64,000 nucleotides of DNA, from NCBI GenBank assembly GCA_036376245.1, contig DASVAS010000069.1, forward strand, positions 77,087 to 141,086. Direction: 5' to 3'. Made by a program: the position numbers and the translations under genes. Position 1 is the stretch's first letter. Each line of letters starts with the position of its first letter. The stretch is from DATARR01 sp036376245 (GTDB lineage: Bacteria > Acidobacteriota > Thermoanaerobaculia > Multivoradales > UBA5704). Below the pieces are notes generated by a model. That model was given only the letters and a program-made list of their open reading frames with translations, did not search any database and was not told the DNA's origin. Shown in pieces: positions 40,099 through 49,175 of this stretch.

Positions 40099-41648
40099 AG
40101 GACCTCTCCGAGCCGCGCCATCAGCACCGCGTAGACCTCGATCCCGTCCCACAGGTTTTGCAGCCGCAGGTTCTCGTTGGCCCCGTGCTGGTTGTTGTCG
40201 TGGTTCACCATGGGCACGCCGATCATCGGCGCCTTCAGGGTCTCGGTGAACAGGGACATGGGCACGCTGCCGCCCAGCATGGGCACCCGCACGACCGGCC
40301 CGCCCGCCGCCTCCTCCACGACCGAGATGACGGCCTTGGAGACCGGCAGGCTCATGTCCGTGCGGGCGGCCGGATAGTCGAGAGACCAGGCGAGGCGGGC
40401 GACCTTCGGATGGGTCCGCCGCGTCTCCAGGTCCGGTGTCTCCGAGACCAGGAACCAGCCCTGGCCGCGGAGGAACGCCTCCACCCGCTCGCGCACCTTC
40501 TCCGGTGTCTGGTCCGGCACCAGCCGGAAGTCGATCGAGGCCTGCGCCTCGGTGGGAATGGCGTTGGCCGCCGCGTCCCCCACCTCGGCGGAGCGCAGGC
40601 CGCGCACGTTCAGGGCGGGATCCATCAAGCGGTCCTGGAGCCGGGCGCCGCCCCCTTCCACGCGCCCCAGGCCCAGCTCGCGCGCCAGTCCCTCCTCCAC
40701 CGCCGGCATGGCGGCCAGGGCGCTCTTCTCCGCCTCGTTCAACGGCCGGACGTCGTCGTAGAAACCGGGGACGCGGATGCGCCCGTCCTCGTCCCGCAGG
40801 CTCGCCACGAGATGGGCCAGCGTCACCGCCGGGTTGGGCGCCCAGTTGCCGTAGTGGCCGCTGTGCAGCGGGCGCGCCGGCCCGTAGACCGTGATCTCCA
40901 GGCCGCTGACGCCGCGGGCGCCGAAGAAGACCTGCATGCGCCGGGTCTGGTGGACCGGACCGTCGCAGAGCAGCCAGACGTCGGCGGCGAGGAGGTCCTG
41001 GTGGCGCCGCAGGATCTCGGTCAGGTGCGGCGAGCCCTGTTCTTCCTCCCCTTCCAGGAACAGCTTGACGTTGACCGAGGGCTGGAGCCCGGAGGCTTTC
41101 AGCGCGTCCAGGGCCGTCAGAAGCGCCACGATGGGCCCCTTGTCGTCGCTGGCCGAGCGGGCATAGAGCCGCCACTCGGGATCGAAGGGACCCTGGACGG
41201 ACGCGAGGTCTAGCTCCTTCGTCCCTTCACCGATCGAGCCGGTCCGCAGCAGCGGCTTCCAGGGATCGGAGAGCCACCCCTTCTGGTCGACCGGCTGGCC
41301 GTCGTAATGGGCGTAGAACATGACGGTCCGCCGGGCGCCCGGCACGCGCAGCTCGCCATAGAGGGAAGGCGGCGTGCCCTCCCCGGCCGAGAGCCGGCGC
41401 ATCTCGAAGCCCCGGCGGCGGAGGCTCGCCTCCAGATGGCCGGCGTTGCGGTCGATGTCCGCCATGCGATTCGCCACGTTTGGCAGGGCGAGCAGGTCGC
41501 TCAGCTCCCGCACGATCTCCTTCTCGTGCGCCGTCCGGTACGCCCGCACCCGGTCGCGCACGCCCGGCTCCGCCGGTTCAGCCGCCAGGGCGCTGGCGCC
41601 GGCCGCGAGGAACATGAGGATGCCTGCAGCAACTCCGCGTCCTGTCAT
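40095..41648 (-). CDS. Secreted M20 family dipeptidase/peptidase
   Basis: This 517-residue protein has a signal peptide (to about 22, ASALAAEP). The M20 metal-site residues are present: His in FYAHYDGQPVD, bridging Asp in ARSASDDKGP, the general-base Glu pair in FLEGEEEQGSP, Asp in LLCDGP, and a late His in VNHDNNQHGANENL. The long form with an inserted lid domain is typical of dipeptidases (CPG2/PepV-like). It probably hydrolyses dipeptides in the periplasm. GGAGG lies 8 nt before the ATG at 41648; a longer in-frame reading is false because it reads through the tRNA gene. Confidence 0.92.
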   Translation of the reverse strand: MTGRGVAAGILMFLAAGASALAAEPAEPGVRDRVRAYRTAHEKEIVRELSDLLALPNVANRMADIDRNAGHLEASLRRRGFEMRRLSAGEGTPPSLYGELRVPGARRTVMFYAHYDGQPVDQKGWLSDPWKPLLRTGSIGEGTKELDLASVQGPFDPEWRLYARSASDDKGPIVALLTALDALKASGLQPSVNVKLFLEGEEEQGSPHLTEILRRHQDLLAADVWLLCDGPVHQTRRMQVFFGARGVSGLEITVYGPARPLHSGHYGNWAPNPAVTLAHLVASLRDEDGRIRVPGFYDDVRPLNEAEKSALAAMPAVEEGLARELGLGRVEGGGARLQDRLMDPALNVRGLRSAEVGDAAANAIPTEAQASIDFRLVPDQTPEKVRERVEAFLRGQGWFLVSETPDLETRRTHPKVARLAWSLDYPAARTDMSLPVSKAVISVVEEAAGGPVVRVPMLGGSVPMSLFTETLKAPMIGVPMVNHDNNQHGANENLRLQNLWDGIEVYAVLMARLGEVL

Positions 41649-41701
41649 GGTTCGCCTCCGAGGGAGGGGAAGATCTCTTCTGAGGGTTTTCGAGAGTGGG
41701 A

Positions 41702-41778
41702 TGGTCGGGGCGAGAGGATTTGAACCTCCGGCCTCACGGTCCCGAACCGTGCGCTCTACCAAGCTGAGCTACGCCCCG
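41702..41778 (-). tRNA. tRNA-Pro (anticodon CGG), 3' CCA encoded
   Basis: The reverse strand folds into a full cloverleaf: acceptor stem CGGGGCG/CGCCCCG, D arm GCTC...GAGC, anticodon stem CACGG/CCGTG with loop TTCGGGA (anticodon CGG), T arm GGAGG/CCTCT with loop TTCAAAT, discriminator A, and an encoded CCA end (complement of TGG at 41702-41704). It reads CCG codons, common in this G+C-rich genome. Confidence 0.95.
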
Positions 41779-41932
41779 ACATTCTGCGGCCTTCCGAGGG
41801 ATCAACCGCGAGGACGGGGAGGATAGCGTCTCGCGGGTCCTGGGTCAAGAGGAGGCAGAGCATCTTCTGCGCTCACTGAAATACTTCTCCGGACCCCCTC
41901 AGCAAACCCGCATGGTTCTAGGACTTTTCAGA

Positions 41933-41961
41933 TTGGACGCCGATTTTACGTCTTTTTATAG
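41933..41961 (+). promoter_or_regulatory. Possible promoter directly before the Rpn-like gene
   Basis: TTGGAC at 41933-41938 and TTATAG at 41956-41961 are spaced 17 bp in a local A+T-rich stretch. A start of transcription 6-7 nt downstream would fall on the proposed GTG start codon at 41964, so the mRNA could be leaderless. Confidence 0.35.
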
Positions 41962-41963
41962 GT

Positions 41964-42923
41964 GTGGGACGCAAGACCAGGCGACCGGGCAACGGCACGG
42001 AGCACGACTCCGGGTACAAGCTCCTCTTCTCCCATCCCGGGATGGTGGAGGAGCTCTGCCGCGGCTTCCTCCCGGCGAGCTGGACGGCGCGCCTCGACTT
42101 CGCGTCCCTGGAGATGGCGCCTACAAATTTCGTCAGCGACGGCCAGCAGGAGCGCCGTAGCGACCTGATCTGGAAGCTGCGGTGGAAGCGGGGAGGCGAC
42201 GCCTATCTCCTCCTGGAGTTCCAGTCCACCCCGGACCCGTCCATGCCCGTGCGGATGTTCACCTACGCCGGTCTTCTCCTTCAGAGACTGATTCGGGAAG
42301 GCGCGCTGAAGTCCCGCGGGGTCCTGCCGACGGTGCTGCCGGTGGTCCTGTACCTTGGCAGGCCCTCGTGGCGCGCTCCCCTCGACGTGGTCTCCCTCTT
42401 CGGATCGCGCCCGAGCCTCGCCAAGCGCTTCCTCCCTCAACTCCGCTACATCCTCCTGGACGAGCGGAGGATGGACCTGGACCGGCCGGAACTGGCGGAC
42501 AACCTCGCCGCGGCGGTGTTCAGGGTAGAGACCTGCGAGACTCCGGAGGACTTTCCCCGGCGCGTTCACCATGTCCTGGAGCTTCTTTCCGACAGAGATC
42601 CCGAGTTGCGCCGGATCGTTACAAACTGGCTACGGAGGAAGGTGCGCCGCGTCTCTTTTGAGGGTATAATCTTTGATCTGGAGGACGTAACCATGTTGGA
42701 AGAGACGATCCTGGAGTGGGAGAAGCAGTTCTTGAGGAGAGGGCGCATCGAAGGTATGCGCCGGATGCTCGTCCGGCTCATGGAAGAGCGCTTTGGTCCG
42801 TTGCCGTCCAACATCCGGCGGAGCCTCGAAGCGGTAAGCAGCCCCCGGAAGCTCGAGCGGCTCTTCGGACAGGCCCTCAAGGCGGAATCCCTCGCTCAGG
42901 TCGGACTCGCAGCCACTCGATAA
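41964..42923 (+). CDS. Rpn family (PD-(D/E)XK) nuclease-like protein
   Basis: This 319-residue protein has the Rpn/YhgA-like pattern: GYKLLFSHPGMVEELCRGFLP at the start, RRSDLIWKLRW with a catalytic Asp, then LLLEFQSTPDPSMPVRMFTYAGLLL with the ExQ element, and VLPVVLYLG. The C-terminal third is helical and charged. Rpn proteins are DNA nucleases first noted as promoting recombination, often carried as mobile or defence-like satellites. The start is GTG at 41964. No transposon ends are seen. The G+C content falls in its upstream region. The gene ends before a strong hairpin shared with the convergent oxidoreductase gene. Confidence 0.85.
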   Translation: MGRKTRRPGNGTEHDSGYKLLFSHPGMVEELCRGFLPASWTARLDFASLEMAPTNFVSDGQQERRSDLIWKLRWKRGGDAYLLLEFQSTPDPSMPVRMFTYAGLLLQRLIREGALKSRGVLPTVLPVVLYLGRPSWRAPLDVVSLFGSRPSLAKRFLPQLRYILLDERRMDLDRPELADNLAAAVFRVETCETPEDFPRRVHHVLELLSDRDPELRRIVTNWLRRKVRRVSFEGIIFDLEDVTMLEETILEWEKQFLRRGRIEGMRRMLVRLMEERFGPLPSNIRRSLEAVSSPRKLERLFGQALKAESLAQVGLAATR

Positions 42924-42935
42924 GACAAAGCAGAC

Positions 42936-42966
42936 CCCGCCCGCCCCGCATAGCGGGACGGGCGGG
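42936..42966. terminator. Bidirectional hairpin between Rpn-like and oxidoreductase genes
   Basis: Arms 42936-42949 and 42953-42966 pair over 14 bp with one mismatch around an ATA loop, midway between convergent stops. There is no strong T-run on either side. Confidence 0.6.
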
Positions 42967-43001
42967 TGGAGAGGAGGAAGGGGGGACTCCTCTCCGGGAA
43001 C

Positions 43002-44432
43002 CTAGATCAGGGGACCGGCCTCGACCGAGCGCGCGCCCCAGTTGAACGCCTCTTCATTCAGCGGGATCATCGCGCACTTGTCGCGCAGCGCCTGGCGGAT
43101 GGCGGTGAGGAAGGTCTCCTTCGGGAACAGGTCGGTGGCCGCCTGGAGGGCCCCCAGGGCCACCACGTTCTTCACCACCACCTTGCCGAGGTCGGCGGCG
43201 ATCTGCGTGAACGGCACGCCGATGCAGCGCACACCCGGGGGCAGGGACGGCACGTCGTGGATCACCGAGCTGTCGTAGATCACCGTGCCGCCGCGGGCGA
43301 CCCTGGGGCCGAATTTCGCCAGGCTCGGAGCGTTGAAGGCCACCAGCACGTTGGGCGCCGGTGAGGCCGGCGAAAGCACCTCGTCCTCGGCGATGTGCAC
43401 GTCCGCGTAGGAGGTGCCGCCTCGCGACTCCGGACCATAGCTCGGGATGTGCGTCGAGTCGAACCCCTCGTTGATCGCCGCCCGCGTGACCAGCATGGCC
43501 GCCGTCTGCGCGCCGTCTCCCCCCGCGCCCGCCAGCTTCAGGGCGATATCCCTCGGCGCCACGTGACGAGGGAAGCCCGCGCAGAAACGCGGCGCCTTCT
43601 CCTCCACCCCGCCGATCGCCCCCATCACCCGGTCCACGTCGAACGTGGGATGCGGAAACGGCGGCCGCGGCTCGGCGGCCACGTCCTTCTTCACTCCCAG
43701 GGGGAAGACCGGCACCATGTTGTCCCGCACCCAGTGCTCGGCCTCCTCCGCGGAGATCCCCAGGTGCGTCGGACACTCCGAGAGCACCTCCACGAACGCG
43801 AAGCCGCGGTTCTCCACCTGGAGCCGCAGGGCCTTGAGGATCGCCTTCTTCGCCCGCGTGCGCTGCTTGGCGTCGAACAGCGCCACCCGTTCCACGTAGA
43901 CCGGCGAGTCGAGGCCGGCGATCAGCTCCGCCATCTTCAGCGGTTGGCCCATGATCGGCTCGCGGCCGTAGGGCGAGGTGGCTGTCTTCTGCCCCATCAG
44001 CGTGGTCGGGGCCATCTGCCCGCCGGTCATCCCGTAGATGGCGTTGTTGACGAAAACCACCGTGATCGGGATGCCGAGTTGCGCCGCGCTCACGATCTCC
44101 GCGAGGCCGATCGAGGCGAGGTCGCCGTCCCCCTGATAGCTGACGACGATCGAATCCGGGTTCGCCAGCTTGTGGCCGAGCGCCACCGCCGGGGCCCGGC
44201 CGTGCGCCGCCTGGGTGTTTCCCACGTCGAAGTAGTAGTAGAGGAACACGCCGCACCCCACGGGCGAGACGGCCACCGTACGGTCCTGGATCCCCAGCTC
44301 GTCGATGGCCTCGGCCAGGAACTTGTGGGCCAGGCCGTGGCCGCACCCCGGGCAGTAGTGGGTCGAGTGCCCCTTCAGGCCCTCGCCCTGGGCGTGGCGC
44401 TCGAAGCGGTCATAGAAAGCCGTGGCGCTCAT
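43002..44432 (-). CDS. 2-oxoacid:ferredoxin oxidoreductase, fused beta and gamma subunits
   Basis: This 476-residue fusion has a beta part (about 1-285) with CPGCGHG, the thiamine-diphosphate motif GDGDLASIGLAEIV...VFVNNAIYGMTGGQ, and PTHLG. The gamma part (about 290-476) starts at LKLAGAGGDGAQTAAMLV and carries SYGPESRGGTSYADV and LVAFNAPSLAKFGP. Together with the upstream alpha subunit it forms an enzyme that oxidatively decarboxylates 2-oxoacids to acyl-CoA, reducing ferredoxin in the cytosol. The beta-gamma fusion is less common than separate genes. The ATG at 44432 overlaps the upstream stop (ATGA). Substrate preference (branched-chain, 2-oxoglutarate or aromatic) cannot be fixed by eye. 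Confidence 0.92.
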   Translation of the reverse strand: MSATAFYDRFERHAQGEGLKGHSTHYCPGCGHGLAHKFLAEAIDELGIQDRTVAVSPVGCGVFLYYYFDVGNTQAAHGRAPAVALGHKLANPDSIVVSYQGDGDLASIGLAEIVSAAQLGIPITVVFVNNAIYGMTGGQMAPTTLMGQKTATSPYGREPIMGQPLKMAELIAGLDSPVYVERVALFDAKQRTRAKKAILKALRLQVENRGFAFVEVLSECPTHLGISAEEAEHWVRDNMVPVFPLGVKKDVAAEPRPPFPHPTFDVDRVMGAIGGVEEKAPRFCAGFPRHVAPRDIALKLAGAGGDGAQTAAMLVTRAAINEGFDSTHIPSYGPESRGGTSYADVHIAEDEVLSPASPAPNVLVAFNAPSLAKFGPRVARGGTVIYDSSVIHDVPSLPPGVRCIGVPFTQIAADLGKVVVKNVVALGALQAATDLFPKETFLTAIRQALRDKCAMIPLNEEAFNWGARSVEAGPLI

Positions 44433-45832
44433 ACCGTCACCTCCTCGCACGCGCAGACGCGTTCGATGATCTCCTCCTGCTGCGGCAGGACGCCGCCCAT
44501 GTGGCGGACGCCCTCGATCACCGGCAGCGGGTGGGCGCCGCAGCGGGAGAGCGCCAGCCGCAGCTCGTCCTCGAGCTGTCCCTCGCTGGCCTCCACCACC
44601 ACGAACCGGCGGATGTGGCCGAGATGGGGCTGGAGGAGCTTGATCGGGAACGGCCACAGGGTGACGGGCCGGAACAGGCCGATCTTCGCCCCTTCGGCGC
44701 GCAGCACCTCGACGGCTCCCTTGGCCATCCGCGCCGGCGTGTTGCAGGCCACGATCACCGTCTCGGCGTCGTCCATGTGGAAGAGGTCGGCCCGCTGCTC
44801 GGCCGCGGCCATCCGCCCGTACTTGTCCAGCAGATGGAGGTTGTGGTTTTCGAGGTCGGTCTCCGAGAGATAGATCGAGCAGACCAGGTTGCGGCGGTGC
44901 TCGCGGTCCCCCCAGACGGCCCAGGCCGGCAGGCCGGGCTTGATCAGGAAGGGCGGGAGCTGGACCTTGCCCGTCATCTGTCCCAGGTAGCCGTCGCCGA
45001 GGATCACCACCGGATTGCGGTACTTGAACGCCAGGTCGAAGGCCGCCATGGTGAGATCCAGCATCTCCTGCGGCGTCGACGGCGCGAAGACGATCGCGTG
45101 GGTGTTGCCGTGGCCGAGGCCGCGGCAGGCGAGCTTGATGTCCGTCTGCTCGGGCGCGATGTTGCCGAGTCCCGGCCCGCCGCGCATGACGTTGATGAAG
45201 ACCCCCGGCAGCTCGGCGCCGATCATGTAGGAGAGGCCTTCCAGCATCAGGCTGAAGCCCGGCGAGGAGGTGAAGGTCATGCACCGCAGCCCCGCGCCGC
45301 CGCAGCCGTAGATGTGGTTGACCGTCGCCACCTCGGAGACCGCCTGGAGGAACACTCCGTCGAGCTTGGGCAGGAGCTTCGCCATCAGCTCGGCGCCCTC
45401 GGTGGACGGCGTGATCGGATAGCCGAAGAAGTGCCGGCACCCGGCGAGCAGCGCGCCGATGGCCGCGGCGTAGTTGCCCTTGACCACCAGCGGCTCGAAC
45501 CGTGGCAGCGGCAGGATCTCGTCCGGGATGTCCACCGGCACGGGCGCCGTGGTGCGGCGCTCGCCGAACAGGTGGGCGGGATCGCGGAGATCCGTGTCGG
45601 CGGGCTCCGGCATGAGCCCGTACGGCTCCGGGCAGGCCGTCATGCAGAGGCCGCACCCGTTGCAGGCCTCGAGATCGAGACTGATGGGGATCAGCCCGGT
45701 GAGCGGGTTGATCTCCGTGCCGAGCGAGATGCAGTGCTTGGGACAGGCTTCGATGCAGCGGCCGCACCCCTTGCAGTATTCCGGCAGGACGAAGGGCATG
45801 GGCCGCTCCGTGGATTGAACGCTTTGAGCCAT
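44429..45832 (-). CDS. 2-oxoacid:ferredoxin oxidoreductase alpha subunit with N-terminal 2[4Fe-4S] domain
   Basis: This 467-residue protein has an N-terminal ferredoxin domain (about 10-75) with two clusters, CKGCGRCIEACP and CNGCGLCMTACP, standing in for a separate delta subunit. The alpha subunit proper follows (about 115-467): GYPITPSTEGAELMA, VSEVATVNHIYGCGGAGLRCMTFTS, SPGFSLMLEG, NVMRGGPGLGN. GGGGG stands 6 nt before the ATG at 45832, chosen over a start seven codons upstream. The aminotransferase gene lies 31 nt upstream, so amino acid deamination and 2-oxoacid oxidation are probably linked. Vor- and Kor-type enzymes are both possible. Confidence 0.92.
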   Translation of the reverse strand: MAQSVQSTERPMPFVLPEYCKGCGRCIEACPKHCISLGTEINPLTGLIPISLDLEACNGCGLCMTACPEPYGLMPEPADTDLRDPAHLFGERRTTAPVPVDIPDEILPLPRFEPLVVKGNYAAAIGALLAGCRHFFGYPITPSTEGAELMAKLLPKLDGVFLQAVSEVATVNHIYGCGGAGLRCMTFTSSPGFSLMLEGLSYMIGAELPGVFINVMRGGPGLGNIAPEQTDIKLACRGLGHGNTHAIVFAPSTPQEMLDLTMAAFDLAFKYRNPVVILGDGYLGQMTGKVQLPPFLIKPGLPAWAVWGDREHRRNLVCSIYLSETDLENHNLHLLDKYGRMAAAEQRADLFHMDDAETVIVACNTPARMAKGAVEVLRAEGAKIGLFRPVTLWPFPIKLLQPHLGHIRRFVVVEASEGQLEDELRLALSRCGAHPLPVIEGVRHMGGVLPQQEEIIERVCACEEVTV

Positions 45833-45863
45833 CTGAAACCCCCTTTCGAACACGAGCGGGAGA

Positions 45864-47159
45864 TCAGGCCGCCACTTTCCTCCCGATCACCATCCCCAGC
45901 CTCCGGATCCCCTCTTCGATCAGCTCCGGCGTGCAGTAGGAGAAGTTCAGGCGCATCGTGCGCGCTCCGCCGCCGTTGGCGTGGAAGGAATCGCCGGGCA
46001 CGAACGCCACCTTCTCCTTCAGCGCGTCGGCCAGCAGGGCCTTGGAATCCATGCCCTCGGGCAGCGTGGCCCACAGGAACAGCCCGCCGCTGGGACGCGT
46101 CCACAGGACGTCCGGCGGGAAATAGCGGTCCATGGCCTTCAGCATCGCGTCCCGGCGCTCGCCGTAGACCGTGCGGATGCGGCGCACGTGGCGGTCCAGG
46201 AAGCCGCCCCGGGCCACCTCGTAGGCCACCATCTGGCCGAAGGTGCTGGTGTGGAGGTCCGCCCCCTGCTTCATCTGCACCAGCCGGAACATCACCTCCT
46301 CCGGCGCCACGACCCAACCCAGGCGCAGGCCCGGCGCCAGCGTCTTCGAGAGCGTGCCGAGATAGATCACGTCGCCGTGGAAGGGCCGGCCGGTCTCGTT
46401 GCCGTGGTAGACGGCGTCGAGCTTGACCAGCGGCGGCAGGTGCTCCCCCTCGTAGCGGAGCTGACCGTAGGGATCGTCCTCGACGATGGGCACGCCGTAG
46501 TGGCTGGCGAGCTCCACCAGCCGCCAGCGCCGCTCCAGGGAGAGCGTCACCCCCGCCGGGTTCTGGAAGTTCGGCAGGATGTACATGAACTTCGGACCGG
46601 CCCGCAGCGCGTCCTCCAGCAGGTCGGTGCGCAGGCCGTCGTCGTCGATGGGCACGGTGATGTAGCGGGCCTGGTAGGCGGTGAACGCCTGGAGGGCTCC
46701 CATGTAGGTCGGCTGCTCGGTGAGGATGCGGTCGCCCGAGTTGATGAACAGCTTGCCGAGCAGATCGAGCCCCTGCTGCGAGCCCGAGGTGATGAGGATG
46801 TTGGCCGGCGTGACCTCGATCCCGTAGCGGGCCATGTGGCGGCAGAGCAGCTCCCGCAAGGGCAGATAGCCCTCGGTGGGACCGTACTGGAGAGCGTTGC
46901 GGCCGTGCTCGGTGACGACCCGGTCGGCGGCGGCCCGGATCTCGTCCAGCGGGAAGACCTCGGGAGCCGGCAGCCCGCCGGCGAAGGAGATGATCTCCGG
47001 GTCCGCCGTCAGCTTGAGCAGCTCGCGGATGGCCGAGCTCGTCATCCCCTGCGTGCGCAGGGCGAAGCGGTCGCTCCAGGGAGTCTCCGCGGACGTTTGG
47101 GGAAGTCCCATCGGGAGCACCGACGGGCCGAAGGCAACCAGATCCTGATCGAAGTCCAT
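45864..47159 (-). CDS. Class I/II PLP-dependent aminotransferase (LysN/2-aminoadipate type)
   Basis: This 431-residue fold-type I aminotransferase has ISFAGGLPAPEVFPLDEI at the start of the core, LQYGPTEGYLPLREL, ILITSGSQQGLDLL, LPNFQNPAGVTLS, EDDPYGQLRY, and the PLP lysine in GTLSKTLAPGLRLGW. These are the hallmarks of the LysN/ArAT group, which accepts 2-aminoadipate, branched-chain or aromatic amino acids. GGAGGGGGG lies just before the ATG at 47159; longer in-frame sequence upstream is repeat DNA. As first gene of an operon with the ferredoxin-dependent 2-oxoacid oxidoreductase, it likely feeds that enzyme. Confidence 0.93.
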   Translation of the reverse strand: MDFDQDLVAFGPSVLPMGLPQTSAETPWSDRFALRTQGMTSSAIRELLKLTADPEIISFAGGLPAPEVFPLDEIRAAADRVVTEHGRNALQYGPTEGYLPLRELLCRHMARYGIEVTPANILITSGSQQGLDLLGKLFINSGDRILTEQPTYMGALQAFTAYQARYITVPIDDDGLRTDLLEDALRAGPKFMYILPNFQNPAGVTLSLERRWRLVELASHYGVPIVEDDPYGQLRYEGEHLPPLVKLDAVYHGNETGRPFHGDVIYLGTLSKTLAPGLRLGWVVAPEEVMFRLVQMKQGADLHTSTFGQMVAYEVARGGFLDRHVRRIRTVYGERRDAMLKAMDRYFPPDVLWTRPSGGLFLWATLPEGMDSKALLADALKEKVAFVPGDSFHANGGGARTMRLNFSYCTPELIEEGIRRLGMVIGRKVAA

Positions 47160-47278
47160 GCCCCCCTCCTTTGAGGAACCGACGATCCGATTCTGAAGAG
47201 GAGCCCGGCGGACCGCCACACGCGGAAGGAGAGGTGGAGAACCCGCCCCATGGGAGGGGTGGAGGCTGGGGCGTCCTG

Positions 47279-47467
47279 CCCTTCGAAACCTCACCCTCGG
47301 TCCCTCTCCCATCTCCCTGCCGCCCGCCCCCGGGCGAGGGAGGGCCCTGCGATCCAGGTTTTCAGAGCTCGGCAAGATCGCTGACTCATCGTTCCCCCTC
47401 TCCTGGGGAGGGAGGGCGGGAGGGGTCAGGAGAGGGGCCAGGGGGTGAGGTCTCGCAGGGCATGCCG
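47279..47467. repeat. Dispersed palindromic element, copy B (about 189 bp)
   Basis: Same organisation as copy A at 27779-27963: CCCTTCGAAACCTCACCCTCGG at the left, a shared central core at 47371-47403 identical over 33 nt, and GGCCAGGGGGTGAGGTCTCGC...GGGCATGCCG at the right. The arms have diverged more than the core and the ends. It occupies the 384-bp gap (47160-47543) between the divergent aminotransferase and PDZ genes; the remaining about 195 bp show nothing else clear. Confidence 0.88.
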
Positions 47468-47543
47468 CCGCCAGGGCAACTCCACATTGAGGACTTCTCC
47501 CCTATCCCTACGTTCCCTCCCTGATGCGCGGAGGGACGCCCCC

Positions 47544-49157
47544 ATGGAGCTGACGAAAACCACCGACACCCCGAGATCCGGATTGCAGACCCGCCACTCC
47601 CCGGAAACCGGCCTGGAGGTCACCTGGATCGAGTGGGACAGCCCCTTCCGGGCCACTTCCCTGCGGCCGGGCGACATCCTCACCGCCGTCAACGGCAGGC
47701 GCGTCGGCAAGGGAGGCGTCGGCAAGGGGGAGGAGGAGCTCGATCCGGACCGGGCTCCCGGCGGCCTTCAGGAGACGAAGACCTGGACGGATGCGGGGCT
47801 GCGGCCGGGCGACTCCGTCACGCTGGAGGCGGAGCGCGACGGCGAGTTCCTCGTCGCCGCCGCGCCCCTGGGAGCCGAGAGCTTCTACTACACGGCCGAA
47901 GGCCGCAGGGCCATGGCCCCCGGCGGTCCCGAAAGGATGACCAACGACGGCTTCAGCGGCCCCTGGGCGGGCTGGTACGAGACCAAGGTCAAGGACTGGT
48001 CCTGGCTCCTGTACAAGGGCTGGCGCCAGACTTTCAACACCCGCCAGACGCTCGCCGAGCACCTGGCCGAGCGGGAGCGGGTGGACTTCGCGGTCGAGCG
48101 GTTCCCCGGCCTCTTCTCCGAGACCCTCCGCCGCGACTGGGAGGCTGTGAAGGAGCTCCTCCAGGGCACGCTCTGGCCGGCCGAATCCATCGACCTCGGC
48201 TACCGCCAGCAGCAGGAGCGCCTGGCCGAGCGCGTCGCCGAAGCCGGCAGGCAGGCCGAGCTGGCGTTCGTGGCGGGCCTCGCCGCCGCCGTCGCCGCCC
48301 CCTTCCCGGCCCCGGACCCGCTGCGCGACCGGCCCGAGGACTATGCGGGGCGGATCGTCAAGATCGACAACGTCACCATGCGCTCGCTGCGCTCCGACGC
48401 CGGCCACCCCTGGTTCATCCCCGGCGACCCGCAGAGCGGCTTCTACTTCCTCGACGGCCACTCGCCCGAGAACCGGGCCCTGTTCGCCGCCCAGCACGAA
48501 TACGCGAAACGGGTCTCCAACAGCTTTCCGGAGCGCTACCGGTTCTACTGCTCCCTGCTCGACGAGCCCCGCCGCACCAAGCTCGACGGCCGGGTGATCA
48601 CCGGCCTCAAGGTCCGCCTGCTCGCCGCCAGCATCGGCGACGCCTGCTTCGTAGACCTGACCCGGCTGGAGGGGCGCGCGCCGTTCGCCGGCTTCGAGCT
48701 GCTCGACCAGGGGCCGCTCGCCATGCCGGCGGACGACGCTCCTCCGGAAAGTGTGCTGCGGGTCTTCTTCGAAGCCGCCAAGCAGGGCCGGCAGGACCTC
48801 TGGATCGCCCTGTTCGCCAACTTCCGGCTCACCGAGTCGGCCTCCGGCATCCGCATTGTCGAGCCCACTCGCGGCGCCAGCGAGCGCGACGTCTACTACC
48901 AGTGGGACAACGCCCGGCGCGAGCTGTTCAAGGACGTCCTCGACGTGAAGATCGTCCGCAAGGGGCCGGAGGAGGTCGTGCTCCGCCACCGCGAAACCGG
49001 CGCGCCCCTGTTCCGCGAGTGCCGGATCGAGGTCGAGCACGTCGGGCAATTCGACGGCGAGCACCGCTCGTTCCTGCGCCACCCCCTCCACCGCGTCTGG
49101 GTGCTGCAAGCCATGGCGGACGGCCCCTGGCGCATCCGCGACGTCAACGGTCTCTGA
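47544..49157 (+). CDS. Protein of unknown function with N-terminal PDZ-like domain (537 aa)
   Basis: Residues about 12-105 resemble a PDZ domain: GLEVTWIEWDSPFRATSLRPGDILTAVNGRRVG, then LRPGDSVTLEAERDGEFLVAA, with an Ala/Gly/Glu-rich insert between. The rest, about 430 residues, has no family I recognise; it is mixed helix and strand with many Trp and Arg and no membrane segment or signal peptide. Position argues for a shared job with the next gene, which starts 18 nt after the stop. The ATG at 47544 was chosen because the long upstream reading comes from repeat DNA. Possible roles include a scaffold or secreted-effector assembly part, but nothing supports one over another. Confidence 0.75.
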   Translation: MELTKTTDTPRSGLQTRHSPETGLEVTWIEWDSPFRATSLRPGDILTAVNGRRVGKGGVGKGEEELDPDRAPGGLQETKTWTDAGLRPGDSVTLEAERDGEFLVAAAPLGAESFYYTAEGRRAMAPGGPERMTNDGFSGPWAGWYETKVKDWSWLLYKGWRQTFNTRQTLAEHLAERERVDFAVERFPGLFSETLRRDWEAVKELLQGTLWPAESIDLGYRQQQERLAERVAEAGRQAELAFVAGLAAAVAAPFPAPDPLRDRPEDYAGRIVKIDNVTMRSLRSDAGHPWFIPGDPQSGFYFLDGHSPENRALFAAQHEYAKRVSNSFPERYRFYCSLLDEPRRTKLDGRVITGLKVRLLAASIGDACFVDLTRLEGRAPFAGFELLDQGPLAMPADDAPPESVLRVFFEAAKQGRQDLWIALFANFRLTESASGIRIVEPTRGASERDVYYQWDNARRELFKDVLDVKIVRKGPEEVVLRHRETGAPLFRECRIEVEHVGQFDGEHRSFLRHPLHRVWVLQAMADGPWRIRDVNGL

Positions 49158-49175
49158 GGAAGCGAGGAAAACGCC

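Noticed and set aside
40095..41762. Longer M20 peptidase with an extra N-terminus
   Set aside because: The added 38 codons read through the tRNA-Pro gene; the ATG at 41648 has a good ribosome-binding site and starts a signal peptide.
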